Below, piece after piece: positions 1 to 9,975 of a stretch of 64,000 nt of DNA. Under the pieces are notes generated by a model. It saw nothing but the letters and a program-made list of their open reading frames with translations, did not search any database and was not told the DNA's origin. Source of the DNA: Thalassia testudinum (taxonomy: Eukaryota > Streptophyta > Magnoliopsida > Alismatales > Hydrocharitaceae); the NCBI GenBank assembly GCA_037157565.1, contig JAZHRO010000003.1, positions 37,213,001 to 37,277,000 on the forward strand, written 5' to 3'. The position numbers and the translations under genes were made by a program. The stretch's first letter is position 1, and each line of letters starts with the position of its first letter.

Positions 1-1066
1 CTTCTGGAATGTGAAGGGCCTTATTTACAGGTAATACCCAAGTGATTGATTTTGTAGAGTGTGTAAACCAAGCATTCAACAGGGAAATCTCCCCGAATTG
101 AAGTTTTAATTGGTGAATGGTTTTTAGAATTCAGCCTTAAGTAGTATGGATTTTAGGATTTCGCTGAATTACCAATTCAACTAATCTCCGGGTTTTGAGA
201 GAATACAAGTTTTCTTCTAAGCCCAACAAACCCTTCTTCAATGTCAGTTGGTTAATGCATGCTAAAATGCAATGGGCCTCCCTAGATGGAGATTTCTATG
301 TGTGGATACATGAGTCAATTTTAGATTAATGTGAAAGTAAGCCAAAGCACTTCAATTCAAGTGCTCCCAGTCAACAAAATGATTTCTACACACAGGCTCA
401 ACCATAAGATAAAGAAAATCAAATTGTTGGGGTTGAAGTATTCGAGATCGAATCTTAGGCACATGAAAGGTCGTGGTGGGGTTGGAATCAACTCAATTCC
501 AAGTCTCCCCACCAAAAAGGTGATCTCGAATTGTAGATAAATGAGGCAAAGAGGGATGGCAATCAATCTATTTATCTTTGCCTCAAAGAATACTTCACAC
601 GGCGAAAGATTCAAGAATCAATATTTTAGGATCTTCGCTATGTGAAGTTTGCCGGGAAATCCCGGGGCGGTAGGAGTGATGACAAACAATCAAACAAGTG
701 ATTTTTAATCCCCTTGCTCCAAGAGATCCACAGAAGTGTTTTCATTTTTTTATTTTTGGTTGTTTTTTTTATATTATTAAGGTGACAAGTTGACCTAAGT
801 TGCTAAGAAAGAAAGACCTACTTGTTTAGCAACGTGTGAGAAGCTCCAGTGCAGTGCCGACATCTTCACGCTCCCGTTCCCACCTTGGATCTACCCACAT
901 CTCCGACTTCATCTGCCTACCTTCTCCATGCAACTGGTTCACCTGCACACCAACAAAAGGAAACACTCATGAAGAGAAGGGTGTGAGAAGAGAAAAATTA
1001 AAGGAATGGAGTAGAAACTTACTTGAATGCGCACTTCCCCAGCAACGGCGCCAGAAAAAGTTATCG
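1..1066 (-). other. E1 untranslated leader between primer site and gag
   Basis: The stretch contains only short ORFs and aligns over roughly 1-894 with the leader of E13 (61331-62222), including the tract that reads AGTCTCCCCACCAAAAAGG on the plus strand. The part at 895-1036 has no counterpart in the window because E13 is cut there by E14. By position it is the 5' untranslated region that would carry any packaging signal. Small ORFs at 331-614 and 836-1081 are not conserved as coding frames and I do not call them genes. Confidence 0.75.
1037..1053 (-). other. E1 primer-binding site (tRNA-Asp)
   Basis: The plus strand reads CCCCAGCAACGGCGCCA, which is the 3' end of plant tRNA-Asp with one change (CCCCGGCAACGGCGCCA). 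On the minus strand it is therefore the primer complement that starts reverse transcription. It lies 13 bp from the inferred LTR edge at 1067, a wider gap than in the other elements here. Confidence 0.85.
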
Positions 1067-1092
1067 TGTAGTCCCAAATAGGTTGTGTTAAT
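1067..1092 (-). repeat. E1 5' LTR, inner 26-bp fragment
   Basis: The fragment TGTAGTCCCAAATAGG... matches the start of the E13 LTR at 53774 (TGTCAGACCCGAATAGG). The homology resumes at 8793 after E2, which proves that the E1 LTR was continuous before E2 inserted. Bases 1088-1092 (TTAAT) are the left TSD of E2. Confidence 0.85.
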
Positions 1093-2752
1093 TGACTGGT
1101 CGATCTTTCGCTTTTAAGTCGTTTGTAGTTTAATGTGGTGGAAAAATCGACTAATCAATTTTTAACAAGAAATAACCACTCGCAGAGGAGTGGGTCGTAT
1201 CCACAAGGAGGCAATAACGTTTTAAAATTCACGCCACTTAAAAATGTTTGTTCGTAGTCAATTTGGACACGAACCAAGCCAAGATTGCCTTTAGATTAAG
1301 GTTTAAGCAAGAAACAATGCTGAAATGGCAATTATGAGAAACTATAGGATATTTTCCGCAATGCAGAGTTAATAAAATATGATTAAAATTTGGCAATGGC
1401 AGAAAATGTAAATTTTAATTGAAGGTTTCCTGTAGCAAAACAGGGGAATTTTTCCCCGTTGTCTTGCTCAACGAGGAGCCGATGACCGGGCGCGGGAAGC
1501 TCGGAGGAGGTCCCTTGGACCAAGAGCTTCGAATCGGTGGTGGCGGCGAGTCGCGCGGCGGCCGGAGGTGGCCGGACGAGCTCCGGCAGAGGTGCTGCAG
1601 CCGGTGAGCTCGCGCGGCTGTTGGCATGAGATCTGCTTGCGCGCTGCTGCTGACGGCTCTGCAGGCGCAGGAGGACGGGTCTGCAGGCGGTTGAGCGGGT
1701 GCGGCTGCAGCTGGCGGGGGTGAGCTGCTGGTGGTTCTGCAGGCACGGGGGTGAACGGCGTGGATTGCAGGCGCTGTTGGAGTTCTGCAAGCGCAGTTGC
1801 TGCTGCAGGTGCGGGAGGTGGGTGCTGCAGGCTAAGGAGTGCGTGCGCGGTCTAGAGGGCGTGGAGATGGCGAAGGCTGATGGTGGGCGCGGTTGCGCTG
1901 GAGGCTGGTGGGTGACGCTGCAGGCGTGGGCACGCACGGATGAAGGCGCAGGCACGGGGGTGGTGGTGCAGGCGTGAACAGTGAGATGGGCGGATGTGGC
2001 TGTGCGGGTGCAGGTGGAGTTCAGACGGGTACGTAGGTGGGTGATCGTAGGTGAGCGGGTAGCTTCAGACGTCCGGGAAATTTTTCGGACGTCTTAAGTG
2101 AATGAGAAGGTGATTGCAGTGACGGTGGTTGCGACGGTGGTGGTTGGTGACGACGGCGAGGGAGTTGCACGCTAAGGTGCTCACGGTAATGCAGGCGAGC
2201 TCCGGATGGCGGTGTGGCCTGTCACACCACACGCCCACGGTGGTGGAGACTCGCCGCCACGGTAGAGGTCGACAGTGTGGAGTGGAAGAGAGAGGTTCTC
2301 TCTGCACAGTGGTGGGTCGGTGGCGGAGGCCTCTCGAGCTCGACTGCCTCCCTCCTCCTTTTGTAGTGACCTACACACATTTGAAATCATCCACCCGACC
2401 AGATCCATCACATCCGCTCCCACTTGAATGGGTTCTTCACTGCAGCAGCCAGCCGTTCTGAAAGAAGAAGAATAAAGAAAATAATGTTAAAATATTAGGG
2501 TTATTTATGTACAGACCCTCAACTTCTATGTTAATGAAAATAATGTACCTAATTGGTTATCTAATTAGATGAATGCTATTCTAAGCTAATTCTAAATGCA
2601 CTTAAGATATGAATGCAATGTATGGATTATGTAATTAGATTAAAACTATGAATTAATCTATTTACATCCTAATTTATACTAAATAAATGTTAAAATTAAC
2701 CTAATGTGTAGGCACTTAAACACTTGAATAGCCCACAACTATGGGTTAATCA
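1093..2752 (-). repeat. E2 3' LTR
   Basis: On the minus strand it starts TGATTAACCCATAG and ends CGACCAGTCA. It is collinear with 7118-8792. It holds a GC-rich block of CTGCAGGCG-like units (about 1600-2040), an inverted repeat with GACGTC arms at 2067-2094, and near the inner end a CTCC..GTGGATACGACCC box next to a short hairpin (CCACTC-GCAGAG-GAGTGG at 1176-1193). The many arginine/proline/alanine-rich ORFs here are by-products of the GC-rich block. Confidence 0.95.
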
Positions 2753-2768
2753 AATACCCCCATGCCTA
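2753..2768 (-). other. E2 terminal polypurine tract
   Basis: On the minus strand GGCATGGGGGTATT directly precedes the 3' LTR start TGATTAACC. The same GGCATGGGGGTA sequence precedes the 3' LTRs of E4, E7, E9 and E13. Confidence 0.85.
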
Positions 2769-3859
2769 GCTTTTGCTAGTCCCTAACAAAATTAAGCGAA
2801 ACCTAGCACTCTAAGTGGACTAGTTAACTCACTTAGTCTTCCTTCAGAAGCATATTAAGTTCAGGCTCTAGACCAAATGTTCCTAAGTAGTTGCTAAGTT
2901 ACAGGCTAGGTCGGCTAAAGACGAGTTGCAGGCACAAGTTTCCCTGATTTCTGACTCTACCCTAAAGTTTATTGATCCCTGAGATTAAAGCATCCGTGCT
3001 TGTGCATTGGTCCGAGTTATTTGAGTTAAAGGGAAAAATTCTTTTATATATATACCCTTTTTTTTTTTTATTCTTCTAAGTCTAACCTCAGATCAGCTAT
3101 CAACACGGTCTGTGTCGGATTCATTGTCCCCATTACCATACCTCGAAGGGTGCCTGGCTTTCGATGCTTCGCGATAGCACCGCCCATAACGACCCCAAGA
3201 ACTCCTGGCAATCGACACTTAGAGATAGTATCGCCCATGGATTTCTTAAGCGAATTCAGGCCTATGGCAATCGGCACTTCGAGATAGGGCCGCCCATGGT
3301 ACCTGAACTGCGCAATGCGCTTACATGCCCCCAGTAGGATGGATATCCTAAGAGACAAGCACCAAGGAGGTAATATGTTATCATCGCATCCTCAAGGTGA
3401 GTATATGCTCGACCTCTCCTGCGGCAGGAACTCTTCCAATCAAAATGTGTTTTCAAGCCTCTCTTAAGTCAAAATTAAGAGAACCAAATCTCTTTTCAGA
3501 AAGACGAAAATTAAGTTGATTACCAGACCAAGTGTGTGAAATTTGGATGCTTGGGTTACAAGGACCCGTAAACCAAAAGGTAGAATAAGACTCCAGGTAC
3601 TACCCCACCTTTTAACTCAAACCCTAGCTTCCCTTCCTCAACCTCTTGAGGAATGGTCCGCAACTTAACTCCTACTTAAGTTTTTAAGTCCAAAAAGGAC
3701 CCTAAAGGTCTAAAGCTAGTAGCTCATTTAGCTTCTAAAGTTTGACCCTAGATTTTATTTAGTCTACCTTAGAGTTCTGATTTGCTTAAGAATGCAAGAT
3801 CTAGCCAGTAAACTCAAAACCTTTTTTTTTTTTTATATGTACAAATGTATGCAATTATG
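2769..3859 (-). other. E2 3' untranslated region with three-copy tandem repeat
   Basis: No credible ORF occurs between the end of the unknown gene and the polypurine tract. Bases 3154-3188, 3204-3240 and 3263-3300 are three imperfect repeats of about 36 bp, each with the pattern (A/T)GGC-TTCGAnnCTTCGAGATAGnnnCGCCCAT. The arrangement is conserved in E9 (about 29990-30133). Function unknown; the spacing and conservation suggest an RNA structure or protein-binding array. Confidence 0.7.
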
Positions 3860-5857
3860 CTATGTATATCCCCAAGTACACCCCCCCATGCCTAAAATCT
3901 GCAATGTCCTCATTGCATAGAAGGATATTACCTGGGTTAGAGCTGGGCTGAATAGCCAAAGAACCTGCAAATCAAGTTCAAGAATTGCAGAAATAGGCCC
4001 TAAAAATGAGCAAAGCAAAGTTGTCCTAGAAAATAGGTAACCTAGGATGTTGGCGAGCTGATGATGAATCCCGATAGCAAATGCTCGCCCAACTAAAATG
4101 GGAATGAAATCTTCCCAGGTCACCAGAAGAGGTACTAAAGGATAAACAGGTAAAACAACCTCCAAAGGGGTAGGGGGAGGATAATATGGATCCTCCAAAA
4201 GGTATGGGGAAGGAATGGTATAGAGATAAACCCCTAGGGTAATGGACTGACTAAAGAAATCATCAATCCATACCTGATACTCCACTACAGGAAATATTGG
4301 TCTGTTAAGCCCCCTAGTCAGAACAAAAGTGAGCAATTCTCTAAGGCAAGGATCTTCTAGGGTGTCCAAGTTACGATGTTGTGGGATGGCCAAAAGATCT
4401 AGGTTGGGTTTAATCAGCTTGGTGTCCATCCCAAACACTCTTTCTAAATCCTCAATTTCATCCCTAGCATTCCTTGCACCATCACATGGATCTTCCTGCT
4501 CTTCATCAGGAGTCACAATTTCGCTTTCAGATATAAGCGAATCAGAGGGTGACTTCGAAGTGAATGAAGGCAGGTTGGAAGCAACAGATCTAGGGATTAT
4601 CCTATCAATGTCATCCCCGGGTTTTTGTTCTTTACTCAAATCTTCCCCAGAGTCTATATGTGAATCCACATAAATCTTAGAAATTGCTTCCAAATTTTCC
4701 ATCATTTTATCATGAGGAGAAATATCATCAATGGGTGTGCTAAGGAAACCTAATTTGGTCAAATTTGTGACATCCTCAGGGGCTAACTCTTCAAATAAGA
4801 CATAATCACCCTTAGTGTCACTCCAAATCTTGAATGTAGGTTCCTCATATAATTCGTCTTCCTCCTCATCACACAATTCATCATGTACCCGAGGTCTAGA
4901 ATCATTTAATATCTCAGCAGATCCCCTAGGGTGCTCTATCTGAAGTAAATGGTTTACATTGGTAACATCAGACTCCTCAGATAGGTCAATTTCTTTAGGG
5001 TTAGGTTCCCTAAGGGTGGGTTTGAGTTCCATATCGTGATCAGAAGGGAGGGTAGGATTAACAACTTGACTTTGACCCACTTCATCAAATGTCACGAAAA
5101 TACTATCATCTGGGTCGAGGTCTTCCAATGGTACCATCATTCCCTTCTTTTGACTCCAATATAATTCAGGTGGATACTCAACCTTATCATCATCTTCCTC
5201 GGGTTGCCACCTTTCTTCATCCAATGCATAGCTACTGTCATGTGTATTTTCCTCCCACCTAAAGTGTAGATCGCTCAAAGAATTATTATCTAATGGGGAG
5301 GTTTCAAAATCGATCCTTGAAAAGTAGCTATTCTCCCTAGAATTTCCCTCCAACTTAAAGTGTAGCTCTTCCACGGGAGATGCATCTATTGTAGAGGGGT
5401 GTACGTCGTCCTCAATGGGGTAGATTGGGTGGCTAATTTCATCTCTTTCTTGTTGGCCTGCTCTCAAAGATTCTCCTAACAATTCACTCATTTCGTTTTG
5501 TATTTTCTGTATTTCCATCTTCAAAGAGGAGAGGTCATTTCTATCATGAGAGAAGTCAGGCTCAGGCTCATAGTACCCATGAGTGTTTGTATAACCATAA
5601 TACTTTTTCAGGGAGGGTGGGTTGGGTATTTCTTTGGTATGTGGGATATTGGGCAAAGCAAATCCCGCTCCTGAGTTCTGCTCACTAATTTGGGGCTTAA
5701 CTAGGCCAATACTCCTATAATAGGAGTAAAACGGATCCCAATGATTGTCATTATGTCCATCAAGGAATGGACCATCTCGACGTCTGGGATCGAAGGATGC
5801 AGAGTGGGGGTGAGGGTGTGGGCAAGATGTGAAAGGATGAAAATCAATGTGGTCCAT
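3860..5857 (-). CDS. Unknown acidic protein of a non-autonomous LTR retrotransposon (665 aa)
   Basis: I do not recognise this protein. It is a single open frame filling the place of gag-pol in E2. The N-terminus is His/Pro-rich (residues 8-24); residues 105-140 look like a short coiled coil; the middle (150-480) is strongly acidic. It contains two internal duplications: residues 164-179 with 196-211 (LHFKLEGNSRENS / LHFRWEENTHDSS) and residues 227-251 with 337-363 (YW or IW, then S..KG..V.LE.L.P.D). Residues 560-620 are hydrophobic and could be membrane-active. There is no capsid core, DLGAS protease motif, RT or integrase motif. The start codon opens the region conserved with E9 (32692 downward), where the frame is broken. 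The last residues overlap the internal polypurine-like box, so the extreme C-terminus may be fortuitous. Being open over 2 kb in an otherwise decayed neighbourhood suggests it was under selection until recently. Confidence 0.7.
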   Translation of the reverse strand: MDHIDFHPFTSCPHPHPHSASFDPRRRDGPFLDGHNDNHWDPFYSYYRSIGLVKPQISEQNSGAGFALPNIPHTKEIPNPPSLKKYYGYTNTHGYYEPEPDFSHDRNDLSSLKMEIQKIQNEMSELLGESLRAGQQERDEISHPIYPIEDDVHPSTIDASPVEELHFKLEGNSRENSYFSRIDFETSPLDNNSLSDLHFRWEENTHDSSYALDEERWQPEEDDDKVEYPPELYWSQKKGMMVPLEDLDPDDSIFVTFDEVGQSQVVNPTLPSDHDMELKPTLREPNPKEIDLSEESDVTNVNHLLQIEHPRGSAEILNDSRPRVHDELCDEEEDELYEEPTFKIWSDTKGDYVLFEELAPEDVTNLTKLGFLSTPIDDISPHDKMMENLEAISKIYVDSHIDSGEDLSKEQKPGDDIDRIIPRSVASNLPSFTSKSPSDSLISESEIVTPDEEQEDPCDGARNARDEIEDLERVFGMDTKLIKPNLDLLAIPQHRNLDTLEDPCLRELLTFVLTRGLNRPIFPVVEYQVWIDDFFSQSITLGVYLYTIPSPYLLEDPYYPPPTPLEVVLPVYPLVPLLVTWEDFIPILVGRAFAIGIHHQLANILGYLFSRTTLLCSFLGPISAILELDLQVLWLFSPALTQVISFYAMRTLQILGMGGCTWGYT
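3877..3920 (-). other. E2 internal polypurine-like box
   Basis: On the minus strand it reads ATGCAATGAGGACATTGCAGATTTTAGGCATGGG in two halves: TGAGGACATTGCA and then GGCATGGGGGGG. It sits at the extreme 3' end of the unknown ORF. The second half duplicates the terminal polypurine tract. Counterparts occur in E4, E8, E9 and E13. Confidence 0.7.
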
Positions 5858-7096
5858 TCTAACTCACACTTCAATCAGAATTCCCCAAGCAAGACACAAT
5901 TCAAAAAGGACCTTTTAGGTCTTTCCCAATTTAGGCTTTTGATTTTAAGTCAGATTGCAAGTGACAATACAATTTGTTCAGTCAATTTACGTACCTATTG
6001 CCAACCTACGGTTCGCCTAAGAAGACCTAGTTGGAGCTTAGGTGTTCTTCCCTAAATCTCAAATGGTCAAGTAAATCCAAAGACGGAAGATTGAGGGATG
6101 CAAGTTGGCCTAAGCCTTCCTTTGAAGCTGTGCTTTCGCAGTGCTCTTCAACTACCCCCAAAAATCCGTGACAGGATATCCCCCTCTTGGATTTACAAAA
6201 CCTTTGATCTCAAGTTCCGAACACTTCAGAATCCAACGAAAGGAGGGCTCTTGTCCTAGTATTTCCAAACCTAAGGAGTGTCTAGAAGCGTGCCGTGGTG
6301 CAAGTGAAATAAGTGTGCATACACCATAAAAGATTTTGAACTTTGAATCGCACGCCAAGTTTGAAAATCAAATCCTTGGTTTTTAAAATATCCTTCCTTG
6401 AATTAGTCCTTTTTCTAAAAAAATGTGACCACTTGTTAGATTTATTCAGTACAGATTAGGTGGTCTTCGCATTAAATCCCAAATGCAATGCATGATCAAA
6501 AATAGGATGCAAAGTAAGAGAATGCGTACCTTGCCTCCAGCGATCTACGATGCAAGAATGCACGCAATGCAGAAAAGTAAATCTAGAGGCTGCTGATACA
6601 GACCTAAATGGTTCGTCCTAGGGCAGGCAGCTTCTAGCAGGCAGCTCATTTTTTTTTTCTGTCTGTTTTTTTTTTTTAGAACTACTTACGCACAAGCAAA
6701 TAAAAGAAATAATTAAAAAAAATAAATAAATAAACTTAAATCTAAAGAAAAGGGAACAAACTCCCAAAAATTACCCAACACGGGCCCAAAACAAAATCGG
6801 GGAACAAACCCCTCAAAATATGCCCCAGAATAAGGGTTTCAAACTAACTGTAATGAAACATTAAGTCTACAATCTTAATTCTATTCTAATTAAACTAATG
6901 ACTAAATGGTGTCTGTCGCGTCCTCATCCTTCTCCTCCGTTTAAAAATGTCTCGCCCAATTCTCGTCTGGCGACGTCAAGGGTCGCCTCTCACACTGGCT
7001 GATTCTTGCACAAAAAAGAAAATAAAGAATGGTCAAATCTCTATGCAATTGACAAATAATCAAAATAAAATTAGGCGAAATTATTGCATCTGTTGC
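5858..7096 (-). other. E2 leader
   Basis: About 1.2 kb lies between the primer site and the unknown ORF. It is AT-rich with T-tracts near 6648-6680 and only short ORFs. It is collinear with the E9 leader (32693-33927). Confidence 0.75.
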
Positions 7097-7115
7097 ATCC
7101 CCGGCAACGGCGCCA
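7097..7115 (-). other. E2 primer-binding site (tRNA-Asp)
   Basis: The plus strand ATCCCCGGCAACGGCGCCA is a perfect match to the 3' end of plant tRNA-Asp. It lies two bases from the 5' LTR edge at 7118, the best primer site in the window. Confidence 0.95.
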
Positions 7116-7117
7116 TT

Positions 7118-8792
7118 TGACTGGTCGATCTTTCGCTTTTAAGTCGTTTGTAGTTTATTGTGGTGGAAAAATCGACTAATCAATTTTCAACAAGAAATAA
7201 CCACTCGCAGAGGAGCAGGTCGTATCCACAGGGAGGCAATAACGTATTAAAATTCGTGTCACTTAAAAATGTTTGTTCGTTGTCAATTTGGACAAGAACC
7301 AAGCCAAGATTGCCTTTAGATTAATGTTTAAGCAAGAAACAATGCTGAAATGGCAATTATGAGAAACTATAGGATATTTTCCGCAATGCAGAGTTAATAA
7401 AATATGATTAAAATTTGGCAATGGCAGAAAATGTAAATTTTAATTGAAGGTTTCCTGTAGCAAAACAGGGGAATTTTTCCCCGTTGTCTTGCGCGTCGAG
7501 GAGCCTATGACCAGGCGTGGGAAGCTCAGAGGAGGTCCCTTGGACCAAGAGCTTCGAATCGGTGGTGGTGGCGAGTCGCGCAGCGGCCGGAGGTGGCCGG
7601 ACGAGCTCCGGCGGAGGTGCTGCAGCCAGTGAGCTCGCGCGGCTATTGGCATGAGATCTGCTCGCGCGCTGCTGCTGACGGCTCTGCAGGCGCGGGAGGA
7701 CGGGTCTGCAGGCGGTTGAGCGGGTGCGGCTGCAGCTGGCAGGGGTGCGCTGCTGGCGGTTCTGCAGGCACGGGGGTGAATGGCGTGGATTGCAGGCGCT
7801 GTTGGAGTTCTGCAGGCGCGGTTGCTGCTGCAAGCGCGGGAGGTGGGTGCTGCAGGCTGAGGAGTGCGTGCGCGGTCTAGAGGGCGTGGAGATGGCGAAG
7901 GCTGATGGTGGGCGCGGTTGCGCTGGAGGCTGGTGGGTGAGCTGCAGGCGTGGGCGCGCACGGATGAAGGCGCAGGCGCGGGGGTGGTGGTGCGGGCGTG
8001 AACGGTGAGATGGGCGGATGTGGCTGTGCGGGTGCGGGTGGAGTTCAGACGGGTACGCAGGCGGGTGATCGCAGGTGAGCGGGTAGCTTCAGACGTCCGG
8101 GAAATTTTTCGGACGTCTTAAGTGAATGAGAAGGTGATTGCAGTGACGGTGGTTGCGGCGGTGGTGGTTGGTGACGACGGCGAGGGAGTTGCATGCTAAG
8201 GTGCTCACGGTAATGCGGGCAAGCTCCGGATGGTGGTGTGGCCTGTCACACCACATGCCCACGGTGGTGGAGACTCGCCGCCACGGTAGAGGCCGGCAGT
8301 GTGGAGTGGAAGAGAGAGGTTCTCTCTGCACAGTGGTGGGTCGGTGGCGGAGGCCTCCCGAGCTCAGCTGCCTCCCTCCTTTCGTAGTGACCTGCACACA
8401 TTTGAAATCATCCACCCGACCAGATCCATCACATCCGCTCCCACTTGAATGGGTTCTTCACTGCAGCAGCCGGGCGTTGGAGCGGCAGCCAGCCATTCTG
8501 AAAGAAGAAGAATAAAGAAAATAATGTTAAAATATTAGGGTTATTTATGTACTGACCCTCAACTTCTATGTTAATGAAAACAATGTACCTAATTGGTTAT
8601 CTAATTAGACGAATGCTATTCTAAGCTAATTCTAAATGCACTTAAGATATGAATGCAATGTATGGATTATGTAATTAGATTAAAACTATGAATTAATCTA
8701 TTTACATCATAATTTATAATAAATAAATGTTAGAATTAACCTAATGTGTAGGAACTTAAATACTTAAATAGCCCACAACTATGGGCTAATCA
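7118..8792 (-). repeat. E2 5' LTR
   Basis: Collinear with 1093-2752, including the GC-rich CTGCAGGCG block (about 7620-8070), the GACGTC inverted repeat (about 8090-8120) and the CCTCCCTGTGGATACGACC box (about 7210-7225, minus strand). The right end ...GGGCTAATCA is followed by the TSD TTAAT. Confidence 0.95.
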
Positions 8793-9458
8793 TTAATATG
8801 ATGATTTAATTGTTGAAATGCATATAGTGGTTAACCTAAATCAGGCCTAACCATCTTTTTACAAAAATTTTAACCTGGCCTACTTGATTTTATCTTTGTC
8901 ACTTTTAGGCCCAGGGTTGAACTCAGGGAAGCAGGATTAGAGGTGAATAAGTTTTTATGCCCTTCCTACAACGAATCTCTTCCATTCGTTTATTATGTTT
9001 TTGGTGTTTTTCTACTTAAGATTTTTTTCTGATAATTTTTGTTCTTGAGGTACACCTTCAAAATCAGGTTCTTGGCTTTGAGCCAAATTAGGGTTCCCAA
9101 AACTGGTCTTGCTATTCGCAAGACTGAGTACCTGCAAGTCAAGGATTATCTTTTCTCTTTTGTATATATTTTTTTATCTTTTTAATGGCAGGAAAGAGAA
9201 ATAGAAATAGAGTAAATATAGTATATATATATATTATATATGTATATAGGGGTGGGGGTGGAGGTGGAAATGGCGTGTAGCACGGTGTCGAGTTGATCGT
9301 CGTCTAGGAAGATGCAACCAGCAGGACGAAGTGCCGCGTGGAGTGTAGGATGGATGGGTGGAAGATGTGTACGAAGATACTTTCTATATGTGTGTATCGG
9401 GGAATATCAGCAACTGGTGCAGATATTCCCGCAAGACAACGTGTGGTAGGTGATATGA

Positions 9459-9975
9459 AAATATATATATATATGTATATATGTAAATATATATCTATAT
9501 GTATATATATATATGGTTATAATTATATAGGTGTATATGTAGTTATGTATGTATATGTATATATATATATATTTATAATTAGATATATATGTATGTATAT
9601 ATAACTATATATAGGTATATATATATATATGTATGTATATATATATATATAGTAATATATGTATATAGTTATAGATATGTATATAGATATATTAGTATAA
9701 GTATCTATGTATATAGATATATGTAGATATATATGTATATATATATATATATATATGTATGTATTTATAGTTATAGCTATATGTATGTATATGTGTATGT
9801 ATATTTGTGTATATATATATGTGTGTATAAATATATGTGTATATATGTATATATATATATATGTATATATACTAATACTTAGTTATATAGGTACTAATAT
9901 ATCTGTAGATATATGTATATATCAATATATATATGTATATGTATATATATATAAGTATATAGTAGTGTATAAGTG
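9459..9975. repeat. AT-rich microsatellite (ATATGTATAT type) in E1 LTR
   Basis: About 500 bp of alternating TA with interspersed TATG and TAGA units, followed by GT- and GA-repeats. Lies inside the LTR at the same place as in E13 (54461-55130), so the seed was present in the ancestral LTR. Tyr/Ile-only ORFs here are artefacts. Confidence 0.95.

Larger units (their letters stand above)
1093..8792 (-). mobile_element. E2: complete non-autonomous LTR retrotransposon with one unknown ORF
   Basis: Two LTRs (1093-2752 and 7118-8792, TG...CA on both strands) enclose 4.4 kb of internal sequence. The insertion is flanked by perfect 5-bp TSDs, TTAAT at 1088-1092 and 8793-8797, and removing it restores the E1 LTR. 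Minus-strand order: 5' LTR, tRNA-Asp primer site, about 1.2 kb leader, one 665-codon ORF, internal polypurine-like box, 3' UTR, terminal polypurine tract, 3' LTR. There is no gag core, protease DLGAS motif, RT or integrase. LTRs differ at about 12 of the first 225 aligned bases by hand count, so it is not very recent. It is closely related to E9. Confidence 0.95.

Noticed and set aside
331..614. Short ORFs in the E1 leader
   Set aside because: The homologous stretch in E13 (61612-61971) has a different frame and length; untranslated leader is the better explanation.
1383..1955. Long Pro/Ser/Arg/Ala-rich ORFs in the GC-rich part of E2 and E9 LTRs (also 7408-7961, 28118-28823, 34237-34811)
   Set aside because: They overlap in several frames on both strands, follow from CTGCAGGCG-type repetition, and are broken differently in the paired LTR. 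No domain is visible.
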